The notes under the pieces were generated by a model that worked only from the letters and a program-made list of their open reading frames with translations, made no database searches and was not told where the DNA came from. A stretch of DNA of 64,000 nt. It comes from Tolypothrix tenuis PCC 7101 (GTDB lineage: Bacteria; Cyanobacteriota; Cyanobacteriia; Cyanobacteriales; Nostocaceae). This document shows positions 26,291 to 34,379 of this stretch, one piece after another. The position numbers and the translations under genes are program-made. Positions within the stretch are counted from its first letter, which is position 1. Each line of letters begins with the position of its first letter. The stretch spans positions 7,961,326 to 8,025,325 of the forward strand of contig NZ_AP018248.1 in assembly GCF_002368295.1 (NCBI RefSeq), in the 5' to 3' direction.

Positions 26291-27250
26291 ATGTTTACAA
26301 ACACGGAAACCATCACATTGGGGAAAAATGGCCCGATTGTTACACCCCTTTGCCTTGGAACTTGGGCATGGGGTGATAAACTTTTTTGGAATTATGGAGA
26401 TGGCTACGGGCCAGAACAATTAAAAGAAGCATTTACAGCCGCGCTAGAAGCTGGCGTGACTTTCTTTGACACAGCAGAAGTCTACGGATTGGGAATCAGC
26501 GAAACTCTGCTGGGGCAATTTTTGCAAGAAACCCAGCAACCAGTGCAAATTGCTACAAAATTTGGGCCTCTACCCTGGCGCTTTACGGGACAATCTGTCT
26601 CTGATGCTTTAACGGAAAGCCTTAAGCGCCTACAATTAGAGCGAATTGAACTTTATCAAGTGCATTGGCCGTTTACCTTCTTTTTAAGCCAAGAAACACT
26701 GATGAACACCCTTGCCGATGAAGTGCAGCGAGGTAGAATTGGCGCAATTGGTGTAAGTAATTATTCCGCAGCGCAAATGCGAGAAGCACAACAAATTTTA
26801 GCGGCTAGAGGAGTACCCTTAGCAGTTAACCAAGTCCGCTACTCTTTGCTATCTCGTCAAATTGAAAGCCAAGGTATTCTTTCCACAGCGCGTGAATTGG
26901 GTGTGACAATTTTGGCTTATAGTCCTTTAGCCCAGGGATTGCTCACAGGTAAATACACAGCCAATGCTGGTGAAACCCCCACAGGTGCCAGAAAATTAGA
27001 CTCACGATTTAGTAAAGAAGGGCTACAAAAAATTTCACCTGTGATTTCTTTACTACAAAAATTTGGAGAAAAATATGAGCGCACTCCTGCTCAAGTTGCT
27101 CTAAATTGGTTAATTGCTCAAGGTAATGTAATTCCTATCGCTGGGGTAAAAACAGCGCAACAAGTCAAACAAAATGCAGGCGCTTTAGGCTGGAGACTGA
27201 GCGATGATGAAGTGAGCGAATTAGAAAGAGTTAGTCGCCCTTGGTTGTAA
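26291..27250 (+). CDS. Aldo/keto reductase
   Basis: A 319-aa NADPH-dependent TIM-barrel oxidoreductase. The catalytic tetrad is visible: Asp and Tyr in FFDTAEVYG (~59-67), Lys in ATKFG (~88-92) and His in QVHWP (~123-127). The C-terminal NADP-binding motif IPIAGVKTAQQVKQNAGAL is present. It is similar to plastid/cyanobacterial reductases that act on reactive carbonyls or pyridoxal, but the substrate cannot be assigned. No cotranscribed neighbour. Confidence 0.9.
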   Translation: MFTNTETITLGKNGPIVTPLCLGTWAWGDKLFWNYGDGYGPEQLKEAFTAALEAGVTFFDTAEVYGLGISETLLGQFLQETQQPVQIATKFGPLPWRFTGQSVSDALTESLKRLQLERIELYQVHWPFTFFLSQETLMNTLADEVQRGRIGAIGVSNYSAAQMREAQQILAARGVPLAVNQVRYSLLSRQIESQGILSTARELGVTILAYSPLAQGLLTGKYTANAGETPTGARKLDSRFSKEGLQKISPVISLLQKFGEKYERTPAQVALNWLIAQGNVIPIAGVKTAQQVKQNAGALGWRLSDDEVSELERVSRPWL

Positions 27251-27368
27251 AATTTTTTTGGCAAATAGCTAAGTTTGAGTTGCAATTTCAATTCTCAACT
27301 CAAAATTTTTAGTAATAATAATTCTCCAGAATTTGGCTGCAAATAATTGTTTTAATGCAGCAACAGGA

Positions 27369-27397
27369 GTAGGGGCGCAAAGCTTTGCGTCCCTACT
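27369..27397. repeat. AGTAGGGGCGC palindromic repeat
   Basis: GTAGGGGCGCAAAG pairs with CTTTGCGTCCCTAC, giving a long near-perfect stem. The GTAGGGGC core resembles the middle of the foldback elements at 23579 and 48201. Confidence 0.6.
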
Positions 27398-27473
27398 TAA
27401 TATCTTCGTCTCATTTGGTTTTTCAACTGGTATTACAATGCCGATTTATAAATAAAATACGGGAAATTTTTGT

Positions 27474-27533
27474 AGGGTGGGCACTCACAAATATCTGATT
27501 TGCAACTTCATTATGAAGGTTGCCCAGCCTACT
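27474..27533. repeat. GTAGGGTGGGCA foldback repeat
   Basis: GTAGGGTGGGCA at the left pairs with TTGCCCAGCCTAC at the right (one mismatch); the inner ATTTG/GCAACTTC segments pair weakly. A typical dispersed hairpin of cyanobacterial genomes. Confidence 0.55.
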
Positions 27534-27758
27534 ATTTACCCAAAATCTCTGTAATACCAACGCTCTAAACCTGAAAGATTTACTATCAGGCTATAGCTAA
27601 TCCATCTTTGATGATGTTGTGAACAAATCATCAACAAGTTCAAAGTCAAAAGTCAAAACTGTGAAGTACGCACCACCTAACTATTAGTTAGAGTCGGGTA
27701 CTTTTTACCTAAATTTCCTTAATTTCTCGCTCTTGACTCTTGACCCTTGACTATTGAT

Positions 27759-29294
27759 TTATGAAGCAGACTCTCTAGCTGAAGATGAACCTAGCTTGTG
27801 ATTAACTGGGGAAGCATCACGACGGCCTGCGCGCAATTTTGGCTTGGGAGTAGAACGTCTTTCGTCTTCGCCAATGTTATCTGATTTGCTCCAATTGGAA
27901 CGGGAACGATCGCCTGAACCATCACGACGCTGTTTTACCAACTTGGGTTTAGGAGTCGGGAGATTGTCTTCTTGGGGAATTTCAATGTCTGAACTTAACC
28001 AAGCTGGACGAGTTTGATCGTAAGCAATTTGCAATGCTGCAGCTGCGATCGCTTGAGCATCGTATTTTTCGATCAGTTCGCTGACTATGGGCAAGAATGA
28101 AGCTAAACGTTCGCCAGCTAATGCTTCTCTAACTTGCTCTTGTAATTTATTGATGTGCCGCGCTTCAATTTGGGCCCTGGTGGGGATTGAAAGCAATTGC
28201 CAACTTTGACGGTTATGGCGTTCAAAGACTTGCTGCTTGCGGCGCTCAAATGGTTGTACTAGTGAAATGGCTGTTCCTTCTTTACCAGCACGACCAGTAC
28301 GACCAATACGGTGGACGTAGGTTTCTACGCTATCGGGTAAGTCGTAGTTGATCACATGAGACAGTTGATCTACATCTAACCCCCGAGCCGCAATATCGGT
28401 TGCTACTACCCAGCGGACTTGGCGATTGCGGAAGCGGCTGAGTAAGCGTTCTCTGGCTTGTTGAGATAAATCACCGTGGTATTCATCAACACTATGACCG
28501 GCTGCTTGCAGCTGACTGGTGAGTTCGGCTGCGGTGCGTCTGGTACGGACAAATATCAATGCTGATTCTGGATCTTCCATTTCCAGAATTGGCTGTAAAG
28601 CTTTGGCTTTTGTCCAGTGGCGAGGAATCAGGTAAGCTACTTGATTAATTTTGGTGGGAGCAGCTTTTGGCTGTTCAACGGTAACTGTCGCAGGCGATCG
28701 CAAAAATTTGTTGACCAATTGCCGAATTGATGGTGGCATGGTAGCTGAGAATAGCGCTGTTTGCCGTTCTTCTGGCGCTTGGGACAAGATTTTAATTACA
28801 TCATCGATAAAGCCCATGCTCAACATTTCATCGGCTTCATCCAACACAAACCACTTCACTTGATCGAGCTTCAAACAACCGCGATCTAGCAAATCAATTA
28901 CCCGTCCGGGAGTACCCACAACCATGTGGACACCACGTCGCAGTTGTAGAATTTGGCGATCAATTGATTGACCACCGTAGATTGCTAATACCCGCAATCC
29001 TTCATCACCAATAAATTGGGTAATCGCATCGTGAACTTGCATGGCTAATTCACGAGTTGGTGTTAATACCAGCGCTTGCACGGCTCTTTGAGTCACATCT
29101 AGCCGTTCTAGTATTGGCAATGAAAAAGCTGCGGTTTTACCAGTTCCGGTTTGAGATTGTCCAACCACATCGCGTCCAGCTAGCAGTTGGGGAATTGCTT
29201 GAGTTTGAATATTGGTTGGTGTGGTGAAACCAATTTTTTCTAGTTGTTCAACACGTTCTTGTGAAATGCCTAGTTCTTGAAACGAAAGATTCAT
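27759..29294 (-). CDS. crhR: DEAD-box RNA helicase (CrhR-like)
   Basis: A 511-aa helicase with the complete motif set: Q motif (TPTNIQTQAIP), I (SQTGTGKT), Ia (PTREL), II (DEAD), III (SAT), IV-V (ATDIAARGLDVD) and VI (HRIGRTGRAG), followed by a C-terminal region with an RNA-binding-like helical part and a basic, Ser/Arg-rich tail. It unwinds RNA duplexes; the Synechocystis homologue CrhR (slr0083) is redox- and cold-regulated. There, too, it is downstream of rimO (slr0082), and the same order here with a 79-nt spacer supports orthology and an operon. The spacer contains ATGACAAATGACAAAT repeats. Confidence 0.92.
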   Translation of the reverse strand: MNLSFQELGISQERVEQLEKIGFTTPTNIQTQAIPQLLAGRDVVGQSQTGTGKTAAFSLPILERLDVTQRAVQALVLTPTRELAMQVHDAITQFIGDEGLRVLAIYGGQSIDRQILQLRRGVHMVVGTPGRVIDLLDRGCLKLDQVKWFVLDEADEMLSMGFIDDVIKILSQAPEERQTALFSATMPPSIRQLVNKFLRSPATVTVEQPKAAPTKINQVAYLIPRHWTKAKALQPILEMEDPESALIFVRTRRTAAELTSQLQAAGHSVDEYHGDLSQQARERLLSRFRNRQVRWVVATDIAARGLDVDQLSHVINYDLPDSVETYVHRIGRTGRAGKEGTAISLVQPFERRKQQVFERHNRQSWQLLSIPTRAQIEARHINKLQEQVREALAGERLASFLPIVSELIEKYDAQAIAAAALQIAYDQTRPAWLSSDIEIPQEDNLPTPKPKLVKQRRDGSGDRSRSNWSKSDNIGEDERRSTPKPKLRAGRRDASPVNHKLGSSSARESAS

Positions 29295-29373
29295 TAACTC
29301 TCCTAGATTTTATTTTTGATTTTTGGGGATTTAGTCATTGGTCTTTAGTTATTGACAAATGACAAATGACAAA

Positions 29374-30693
29374 TTAGTTATTGACAATTTGACCGTAGAG
29401 GTCGTATGTATCCGCACTTTGGATCTCTACTGGCACGATTGTTCCTAACTTCGCTTGGCCAACGACATAGACCTGTCCATCAATCTCTGGGGCAAATCGC
29501 CCAGAACGACCAATTAATTCTCCTGTTTCCGGATTTTCTTGCTCAATCAGGACATCAACAATTTTGCCTACTTCCTGTTGATTCTTCTGCCAAGCAATCG
29601 GCTGTTGGAGTTCCATGAGGCGGTTTCGGCGATCGTCCATCACTTCTTGAGGTAACTGATTTGGCAGCTTGTAGGCTGGGGTTTCTTCTTCGGGAGAAAA
29701 AGTAAACACGCCTACGTGGTCAAATTCATGTCGCTGGACAAACTGAAGTAAATGCTCAAAATGCTCTTCTGTCTCTCCAGGGAAACCAACAATAAATGTT
29801 GTCCTTAGTACCGCTGATGGTAGCTCTTTTTTAATGCGTTCAATAATCCCATCGTTGACTCGCCCTTGCCAGGGACGGTTCATGGCGCGGAGAATGTCAG
29901 GATGAGAATGTTGTAAAGGCAAATCTAAGTAAGGTAAAACATTTGGTGTTTCTTGGATCGCTGCTATGACATCTGGTGTCAACCCCGTGGGATAAGCATA
30001 ATGCATTCTGATCCACGGTACATCTACTTCTCCCAAGGCGCGCAATAATTCGGCTAACTTGGGCTTGCCGTAAATATCCAAACCATAATTAGTAGTGATT
30101 TGGGAAATCAGAATAATTTCTTGTACCCCTTGACTAGCTAATTGCTGGGCTTCAGCAACAATGGATTCAATCGTCCGCGATCGCTGGTTTCCTCTCAAAA
30201 AAGGAATAATACAAAACGCACAACGATAATCACATCCTTCGGCCACTCGCAGATAAGCTACGCCTTCGGTTGTAGTGCGGTAGCGCGGTGTAGTTTCATC
30301 GGCAATATAGGTTGGTTCAATACTAACCTGCTTTACCCGTTCTCCTTGTTCTACCCGCTCAATTACATTTACAATTTTGTGATAATCGCCTGTACCTACT
30401 ACGGCCACGGCTTCTGGTAACTCTTCCAATAATTGTTCTTGGAAGTGCTGGGCCATACAGCCTGTGATTACGATTTTTTTGTTCGCCTCTGCCAACTCTA
30501 CCAAAGTTTTAACAGATTCTGCTCGGGCTGCTTCAATAAAACTACAGGTATTGACAATAACGTAATCTGCTAATTCTTCATTACTATCTACGCCATAGCC
30601 TGCTTTGACCAGCAGCCCTAGCATATGTTCTGTATCAACTCTATTTTTCTCGCAGCCTAGGTGAGAAATTGCAATTGTTGGCTTGTCACCCAT
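29374..30693 (-). CDS. rimO: Ribosomal protein uS12 methylthiotransferase RimO
   Basis: A 439-aa radical-SAM enzyme that methylthiolates an aspartate of ribosomal protein S12. An N-terminal UPF0004 domain with three cluster-binding cysteines (HLGCEKN, VNTCSF, TGCMAQ), radical SAM motif CDYRCAFC (~152-159), and a C-terminal TRAM domain (~375-438). FIVGFPGETEEHF is also typical. The length and the short first loop match RimO rather than MiaB. It is the first gene of a probable two-gene operon with the downstream RNA helicase. Confidence 0.95.
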   Translation of the reverse strand: MGDKPTIAISHLGCEKNRVDTEHMLGLLVKAGYGVDSNEELADYVIVNTCSFIEAARAESVKTLVELAEANKKIVITGCMAQHFQEQLLEELPEAVAVVGTGDYHKIVNVIERVEQGERVKQVSIEPTYIADETTPRYRTTTEGVAYLRVAEGCDYRCAFCIIPFLRGNQRSRTIESIVAEAQQLASQGVQEIILISQITTNYGLDIYGKPKLAELLRALGEVDVPWIRMHYAYPTGLTPDVIAAIQETPNVLPYLDLPLQHSHPDILRAMNRPWQGRVNDGIIERIKKELPSAVLRTTFIVGFPGETEEHFEHLLQFVQRHEFDHVGVFTFSPEEETPAYKLPNQLPQEVMDDRRNRLMELQQPIAWQKNQQEVGKIVDVLIEQENPETGELIGRSGRFAPEIDGQVYVVGQAKLGTIVPVEIQSADTYDLYGQIVNN

Positions 30694-31328
30694 ATTTTGA
30701 AAAAATTTTCACTTTTTTTCTTGTCTTCAAACACAGTCGAGCGTTTGCGGCGCTCTTGTTTTTTCTGCACCCCGAAGTGACAGTACTAAAGTGGAAGGTT
30801 AGCATTGCCTGTCCCCGTCTGCAAACCTATGACCCGTACCAATGTTTAGGTCATGTTATGATGCTTTTATTAATCTGTTTTCCCAGGGTAATACTCAGTG
30901 TCTTAGATTCCTTTGACACTTGTTATGTTTTTTAACAATTCGCCTATTGGTATTTTACATTACCGTGGCGCGTGCGTTGTTAATTTACCCATCGGGAAGC
31001 CGCCCAAAGGGCTGGTTGTGAGAAGTCGCTACCCTCAGGGAAATCGCGTTCGCTCGCGACTACGCCTAATCAAGCTGTAATGCTACCCTTCAGATCAGGC
31101 TTTGCCTACGAAGTCCGCAGGTGATAGACCTAAACCGTGGGAAGCTGCCTCGCGTCTTGTGAGTTGCAAACTCCTCTTGTAGTCAGGTTTTATCTTAACA
31201 TATCTTATGGAAGGTTTTACGCTAATTTCCATCCTAGGGAGGAGGCGGGAAACCGTCCATAATCAAATCAATTATTCATTAGTCATTTAGTCATTAGTCA
31301 TGGTCAAACAATTCTAGACTCTAGACTG
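30694..31328. other. Divergent intergenic region with structured repeats
   Basis: About 635 nt between rimO and btpA. From 30960 to 31260 the sequence is unusually GC-rich and structured: GAAGCCGCCCAAAGGGC, TCGCGTTCGCTCGCGA and GTTTGCAACTCACAAG-like hairpins, and AAACCGTGGGAAGCTGCCTC followed by AGTAGTCAGG-like sequence. It looks like a mosaic of short dispersed repeats, possibly with a decayed IS200/IS605 right end. No intact ORF with a recognisable product. Confidence 0.4.
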
Positions 31329-32210
31329 ATGTACTGTGGACTCCGCGAAGCGGTTAAAGACGTGGACTTAGATCAGCTATTTAAAACTCGAACACCAATT
31401 ATTGGCGTGGTTCACCTATTACCACTGCCGACCTCGCCCCGCTGGGGAGGTAACCTCAAAACCGTGATTGACCGGGCCGAACAAGAAGCCACAGCCCTAG
31501 CAAGTGGTGGGGTGGACGGGATTATTGTCGAAAACTTTTTTGATGCGCCCTTTACCAAAAATCAGGTCGATCCGGCGGTCGTGAGTGCCATGACTGTAGT
31601 GGTGCAGCAAATACAGAATTTAGTGACATTGCCGATTGGTTTAAATGTGTTGCGGAACGATGCGAAAAGTGCAATTGCGATCGCCAGTTGTGTGCGGGCG
31701 CAATTTATTCGCGTCAATGTTCTTACTGGAGTGATGGCAACCGACCAAGGATTAATTGAGGGAGAAGCCCATCAATTACTCCGCTATCGGCGAGAGTTAG
31801 GCAGTGATGTTAAAATTCTGGCCGATGTATTGGTGAAACACGCTCGCCCTTTAAGTTCTCCCAATCTCACGGTTGCTGTCAAAGACACAATTGAAAGGGG
31901 TTTGGCTGATGCAGTGATTTTGTCAGGTTGGGCTACTGGTAGCCCGCCTAACATCGAAGATTTGGAACTAGCTTGTGGTGCTGCTAATGGCACGCCAGTC
32001 TTTATTGGCAGTGGGGCGAATTGGGAAAACATTGCTACACTAATGCAGGCCGCAGATGGTGTCATCGTTTCCAGTTCCCTAAAACGTCACGGTAGAATCG
32101 ACCAACCAATTGACCCGATACGTGTCAGTCAATTTGTAGAAGCCGCACACCGGAGTTGGAACTCTAAGGGTGAAACTAAATCAGTTTCCTCAGTAACTAT
32201 TCGTTCCTAA
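31329..32210 (+). CDS. btpA: Photosystem I biogenesis protein BtpA
   Basis: A BtpA-family TIM-barrel protein (293 aa from the ATG at 31329). In Synechocystis, BtpA is a thylakoid-surface protein needed to stabilise the photosystem I core at low temperature. Conserved stretches: PIIGVVHLLPLPTSPRWGG near the N-terminus, GGVDGIIVENFFDAPF (~60-75), RVNVLTGVMATDQGLIEG (~128-145), ILSGWATGSPP and IGSGANWENI. The conserved part starts at residue 13, and a GTG at 31362 (VDLDQLFKT) may be the true start; the preceding codons lie in a CTCCGCGAAGCGG short dispersed repeat. Confidence 0.92.
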   Translation: MYCGLREAVKDVDLDQLFKTRTPIIGVVHLLPLPTSPRWGGNLKTVIDRAEQEATALASGGVDGIIVENFFDAPFTKNQVDPAVVSAMTVVVQQIQNLVTLPIGLNVLRNDAKSAIAIASCVRAQFIRVNVLTGVMATDQGLIEGEAHQLLRYRRELGSDVKILADVLVKHARPLSSPNLTVAVKDTIERGLADAVILSGWATGSPPNIEDLELACGAANGTPVFIGSGANWENIATLMQAADGVIVSSSLKRHGRIDQPIDPIRVSQFVEAAHRSWNSKGETKSVSSVTIRS

Positions 32211-32402
32211 GGACTGGAGACTAGGGATTAGGGACTGGGGACTAGGAATTAGGGACTAGGGACTAGGGAAAGCAGGAGCAGGGAAAAGAGGAGAAGGGGA
32301 AGCAACCAATCCTCATGAACCCAGTACCCAATCCCCAGTACCCAATCCCCAATCCTCAGTACCCAATCCCTAAACCCAACCCCCAACCCCAACCCCCAAT
32401 CA
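32211..32402 (+). repeat. Heptamer repeat cluster between btpA and the VKOR gene
   Basis: GGGGACT/AGGGATT units, AGGAGCAGGGAAAAG units, then CCCAGTA/CCCAATC and CCCCAAC units. Frames stay open through the array, which would add ~31 artificial Pro/Asn residues to the next gene if its start were misplaced. Confidence 0.88.
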
Positions 32403-32407
32403 AGTTT

Positions 32408-33400
32408 ATGATTCGTCGTCGTTCTACTCCTTGGATTCATAAATGGTCGCGTCCGTTGATTGCCGCGATCGCTGGACTTGGTGTCCTGGTTACAGGTTAT
32501 TTAACTTACGAGAAATTAACCGGAGGTAGTGCAGCTTGTCCTGCCCAACAAGCTGGTTTTAAAGGCTGTGGAGATGTGCTTTCTAGCCCTTGGGCAACGG
32601 TTTTTGGTCAGCCATTAGCCTTATTTGGGTTATTAGCTTATATCAGTATGTTGATATTGGCTTTGGCTCCTTTAGCATTGAAACAGGGAGATAATAACCG
32701 CAAGCAAATAGAAAATTGGACTTGGTGGCTGCTGTTAGTAGGCGCGATCGCTATGTCCGTTTTCAGCGGCTACTTGATGTATGTACTAGCATCTCAAATC
32801 AAAGCCGTGTGTCCTTATTGCATAGGCTCGGCTATTTTCTCTATGAGTATGTTAGTACTCACTATTCTGGGTCGAGCTTGGGAAGATGTTGGACAAATCC
32901 TCTTCACTGCCCTAATTGTCGGCATGGTGACACTGATTGGCACATTGGGAGTATACTCAGGTGTCAATCCATCAGCTAATACAGCTACTTCTACCCCTGG
33001 ACAACCACAGAAAATTCTGCCGTTCTCACCAACAGTAGATCCTAACCCAGAGTTCGGTTGGAAAATTACTACTACCTCTGGTGAAGCAGAAATTGGTCTA
33101 GCCAATCATCTGGCGAAAATAGGAGCGAAGGAATATGTGGCTTTTTGGTGTCCGCACTGCCACGAACAGAAGTTACTCTTTGGTCAAGAAGCTTACAAAA
33201 TTATTGATAGCAGCGGCGTTAAAGTAGAATGCGCTCCTGGTGGGCTAAAAGCTCAACCAGATTCATGTAAAGCTGCCAAAATAGAAGGTTTCCCCACATG
33301 GATTATTAACGGGAAAAGCTATAGCGGAGTACAAAACTTAGAGGAACTAGCCAAAGTTTCTAATTATACAGGCGCTCGTAACTTCAAATATTTCAGATAG
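32408..33400 (+). CDS. Vitamin K epoxide reductase-thioredoxin fusion
   Basis: A 330-aa thylakoid/plasma-membrane thiol oxidase. The VKOR domain has four to five membrane helices (~15-200), the loop cysteines Cys44 and Cys54, and the quinone-site pair C135-P-Y-C138. The lumenal thioredoxin-like domain (~215-330) carries C248-P-H-C251 and the cis-Pro GFPTW. The fusion makes disulfides in exported proteins by passing electrons to quinone; the plant homologue LTO1 is required for photosystem II assembly. Start: ATG 32408 (MIRRRSTPW), directly after the repeat array, rather than the ATG at 32315 inside the repeats. A terminator follows. Confidence 0.94.
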   Translation: MIRRRSTPWIHKWSRPLIAAIAGLGVLVTGYLTYEKLTGGSAACPAQQAGFKGCGDVLSSPWATVFGQPLALFGLLAYISMLILALAPLALKQGDNNRKQIENWTWWLLLVGAIAMSVFSGYLMYVLASQIKAVCPYCIGSAIFSMSMLVLTILGRAWEDVGQILFTALIVGMVTLIGTLGVYSGVNPSANTATSTPGQPQKILPFSPTVDPNPEFGWKITTTSGEAEIGLANHLAKIGAKEYVAFWCPHCHEQKLLFGQEAYKIIDSSGVKVECAPGGLKAQPDSCKAAKIEGFPTWIINGKSYSGVQNLEELAKVSNYTGARNFKYFR

Positions 33401-33446
33401 GTAGCTAGAATTAGCTTTTTCAGGAAAAAATTAGCTATTTATTGTC

Positions 33447-33488
33447 AGTCAACTGGTTGCATAAAGCACATTCCGGTTGACTTTTTTA
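33447..33488 (+). terminator. Rho-independent terminator
   Basis: AGTCAACTGG and CCGGTTGACT form a 10-bp stem with one wobble pair, followed by TTTTTTA. It ends transcription of the VKOR gene ~50 nt after its stop. Confidence 0.8.
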
Positions 33489-33506
33489 TTGAAAGTGACA
33501 GGAAAC

Positions 33507-33633
33507 TCAATACTTGTCGGTTAAGGGCAAAAGGGGAAGGAGAAAAGGGGCAAGAAAAAACCTTTAACCCTTCCCTTTCACCTTTTCCCCAAACTAAATT
33601 CCGAGTTAAAAATCCTTAACCGAGCAGTATTGA
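33507..33633. repeat. Dispersed foldback repeat with AATACTTGTCGGTTAAGG end, copy 1
   Basis: The left part (33508-33593) is nearly the reverse complement of 54481-54566: CAATACTTGTCGGTTAAGGG, a purine-rich AAAAGGGGAAGGAG stretch, CAAGAAAAAACCTTTAACCC, CCTTTTCCCCAAA. The right end CCTTAACCGAGCAGTATTGA is complementary to the left end, so the whole can fold back. Confidence 0.7.
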
Positions 33634-34379
33634 TAGAAAACTCCATCTTCTTGTGGATGGTGAGAACTTACCAATACCTTCTACGCTATGTCCAAAAATA
33701 AGAAATTGGAGTTTTTATTTGTGACTTTTAATACATCTATAAAAAAGTAGGGATGTACAAACTTTAAGGCTGCTAAAAATGATTTATATATTGCAAAATT
33801 TTTATTCTTAGTATAAATAATGTTCAATCAAAATATTCTAGTACATATAAATTCTGATTTTTCGTAAATTAAGACAATAAATATACCATTAGACATAGAA
33901 GCAATTTATACGAATCTATCTAATGGTGGTTTGCCAACATTGAGTAATTAGATACAATTTTTTTCTACCATAACTCTACAGGTAGTTATCATCAACCCAA
34001 AAATCAATGTTATCTAATAACTAGATATTCAGTAAAATTACGCAAAGTATTGTTAATTTACAGCAGTTAAAAAAACTTTAAACCGCAATTATGCAAATAT
34101 ATAAGATTCGGCTTTGACTGCTAAAATCTTCTATAAACATACTTCTGTAATTAGGCAACAATATTTAGACTGAATTTGTGATATGGGGCGCGACAGTTCA
34201 AGTTACCATTTCATTGCATGATGAGTGGTTATGTATAGAAATAGATCTCAACTACCCAAGCTAGTCTTGAGGAATTTAACAGATGCGATCGCATTTCTAT
34301 TCAATCAACATCTCATGAGCTAATTTCGCCTTGTAGTTGATAGAGATTGCAAATCAAGAATATTTCTCCCCACTAGGTA
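33634..34379. other. AT-rich upstream region
   Basis: About 750 nt of AT-rich DNA before the CHASE2 gene, with no gene or RNA recognised. It presumably carries the promoter of the cyclase gene. Confidence 0.35.

Larger units (their letters stand above)
27251..27758. other. Repeat-rich convergent intergenic region
   Basis: This holds two foldback repeats (27369-27397 and 27474-27533), a CTAACTAATAGTTAG hairpin near 27680, and TCAAAAGTCAAAACT / TTGACTCTTGACCCTTGAC short dispersed repeats at both ends. No gene. Confidence 0.6.

Noticed and set aside
30669..30935. 88-codon frame upstream of rimO
   Set aside because: It is Phe/Cys/Leu-rich by composition and partly antisense to the rimO start; no support.
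32315..32407. N-terminal extension of the VKOR fusion (Pro/Asn-rich, 31 residues)
   Set aside because: It is encoded by the tandem repeat array; the ATG at 32408 gives the normal VKOR start.
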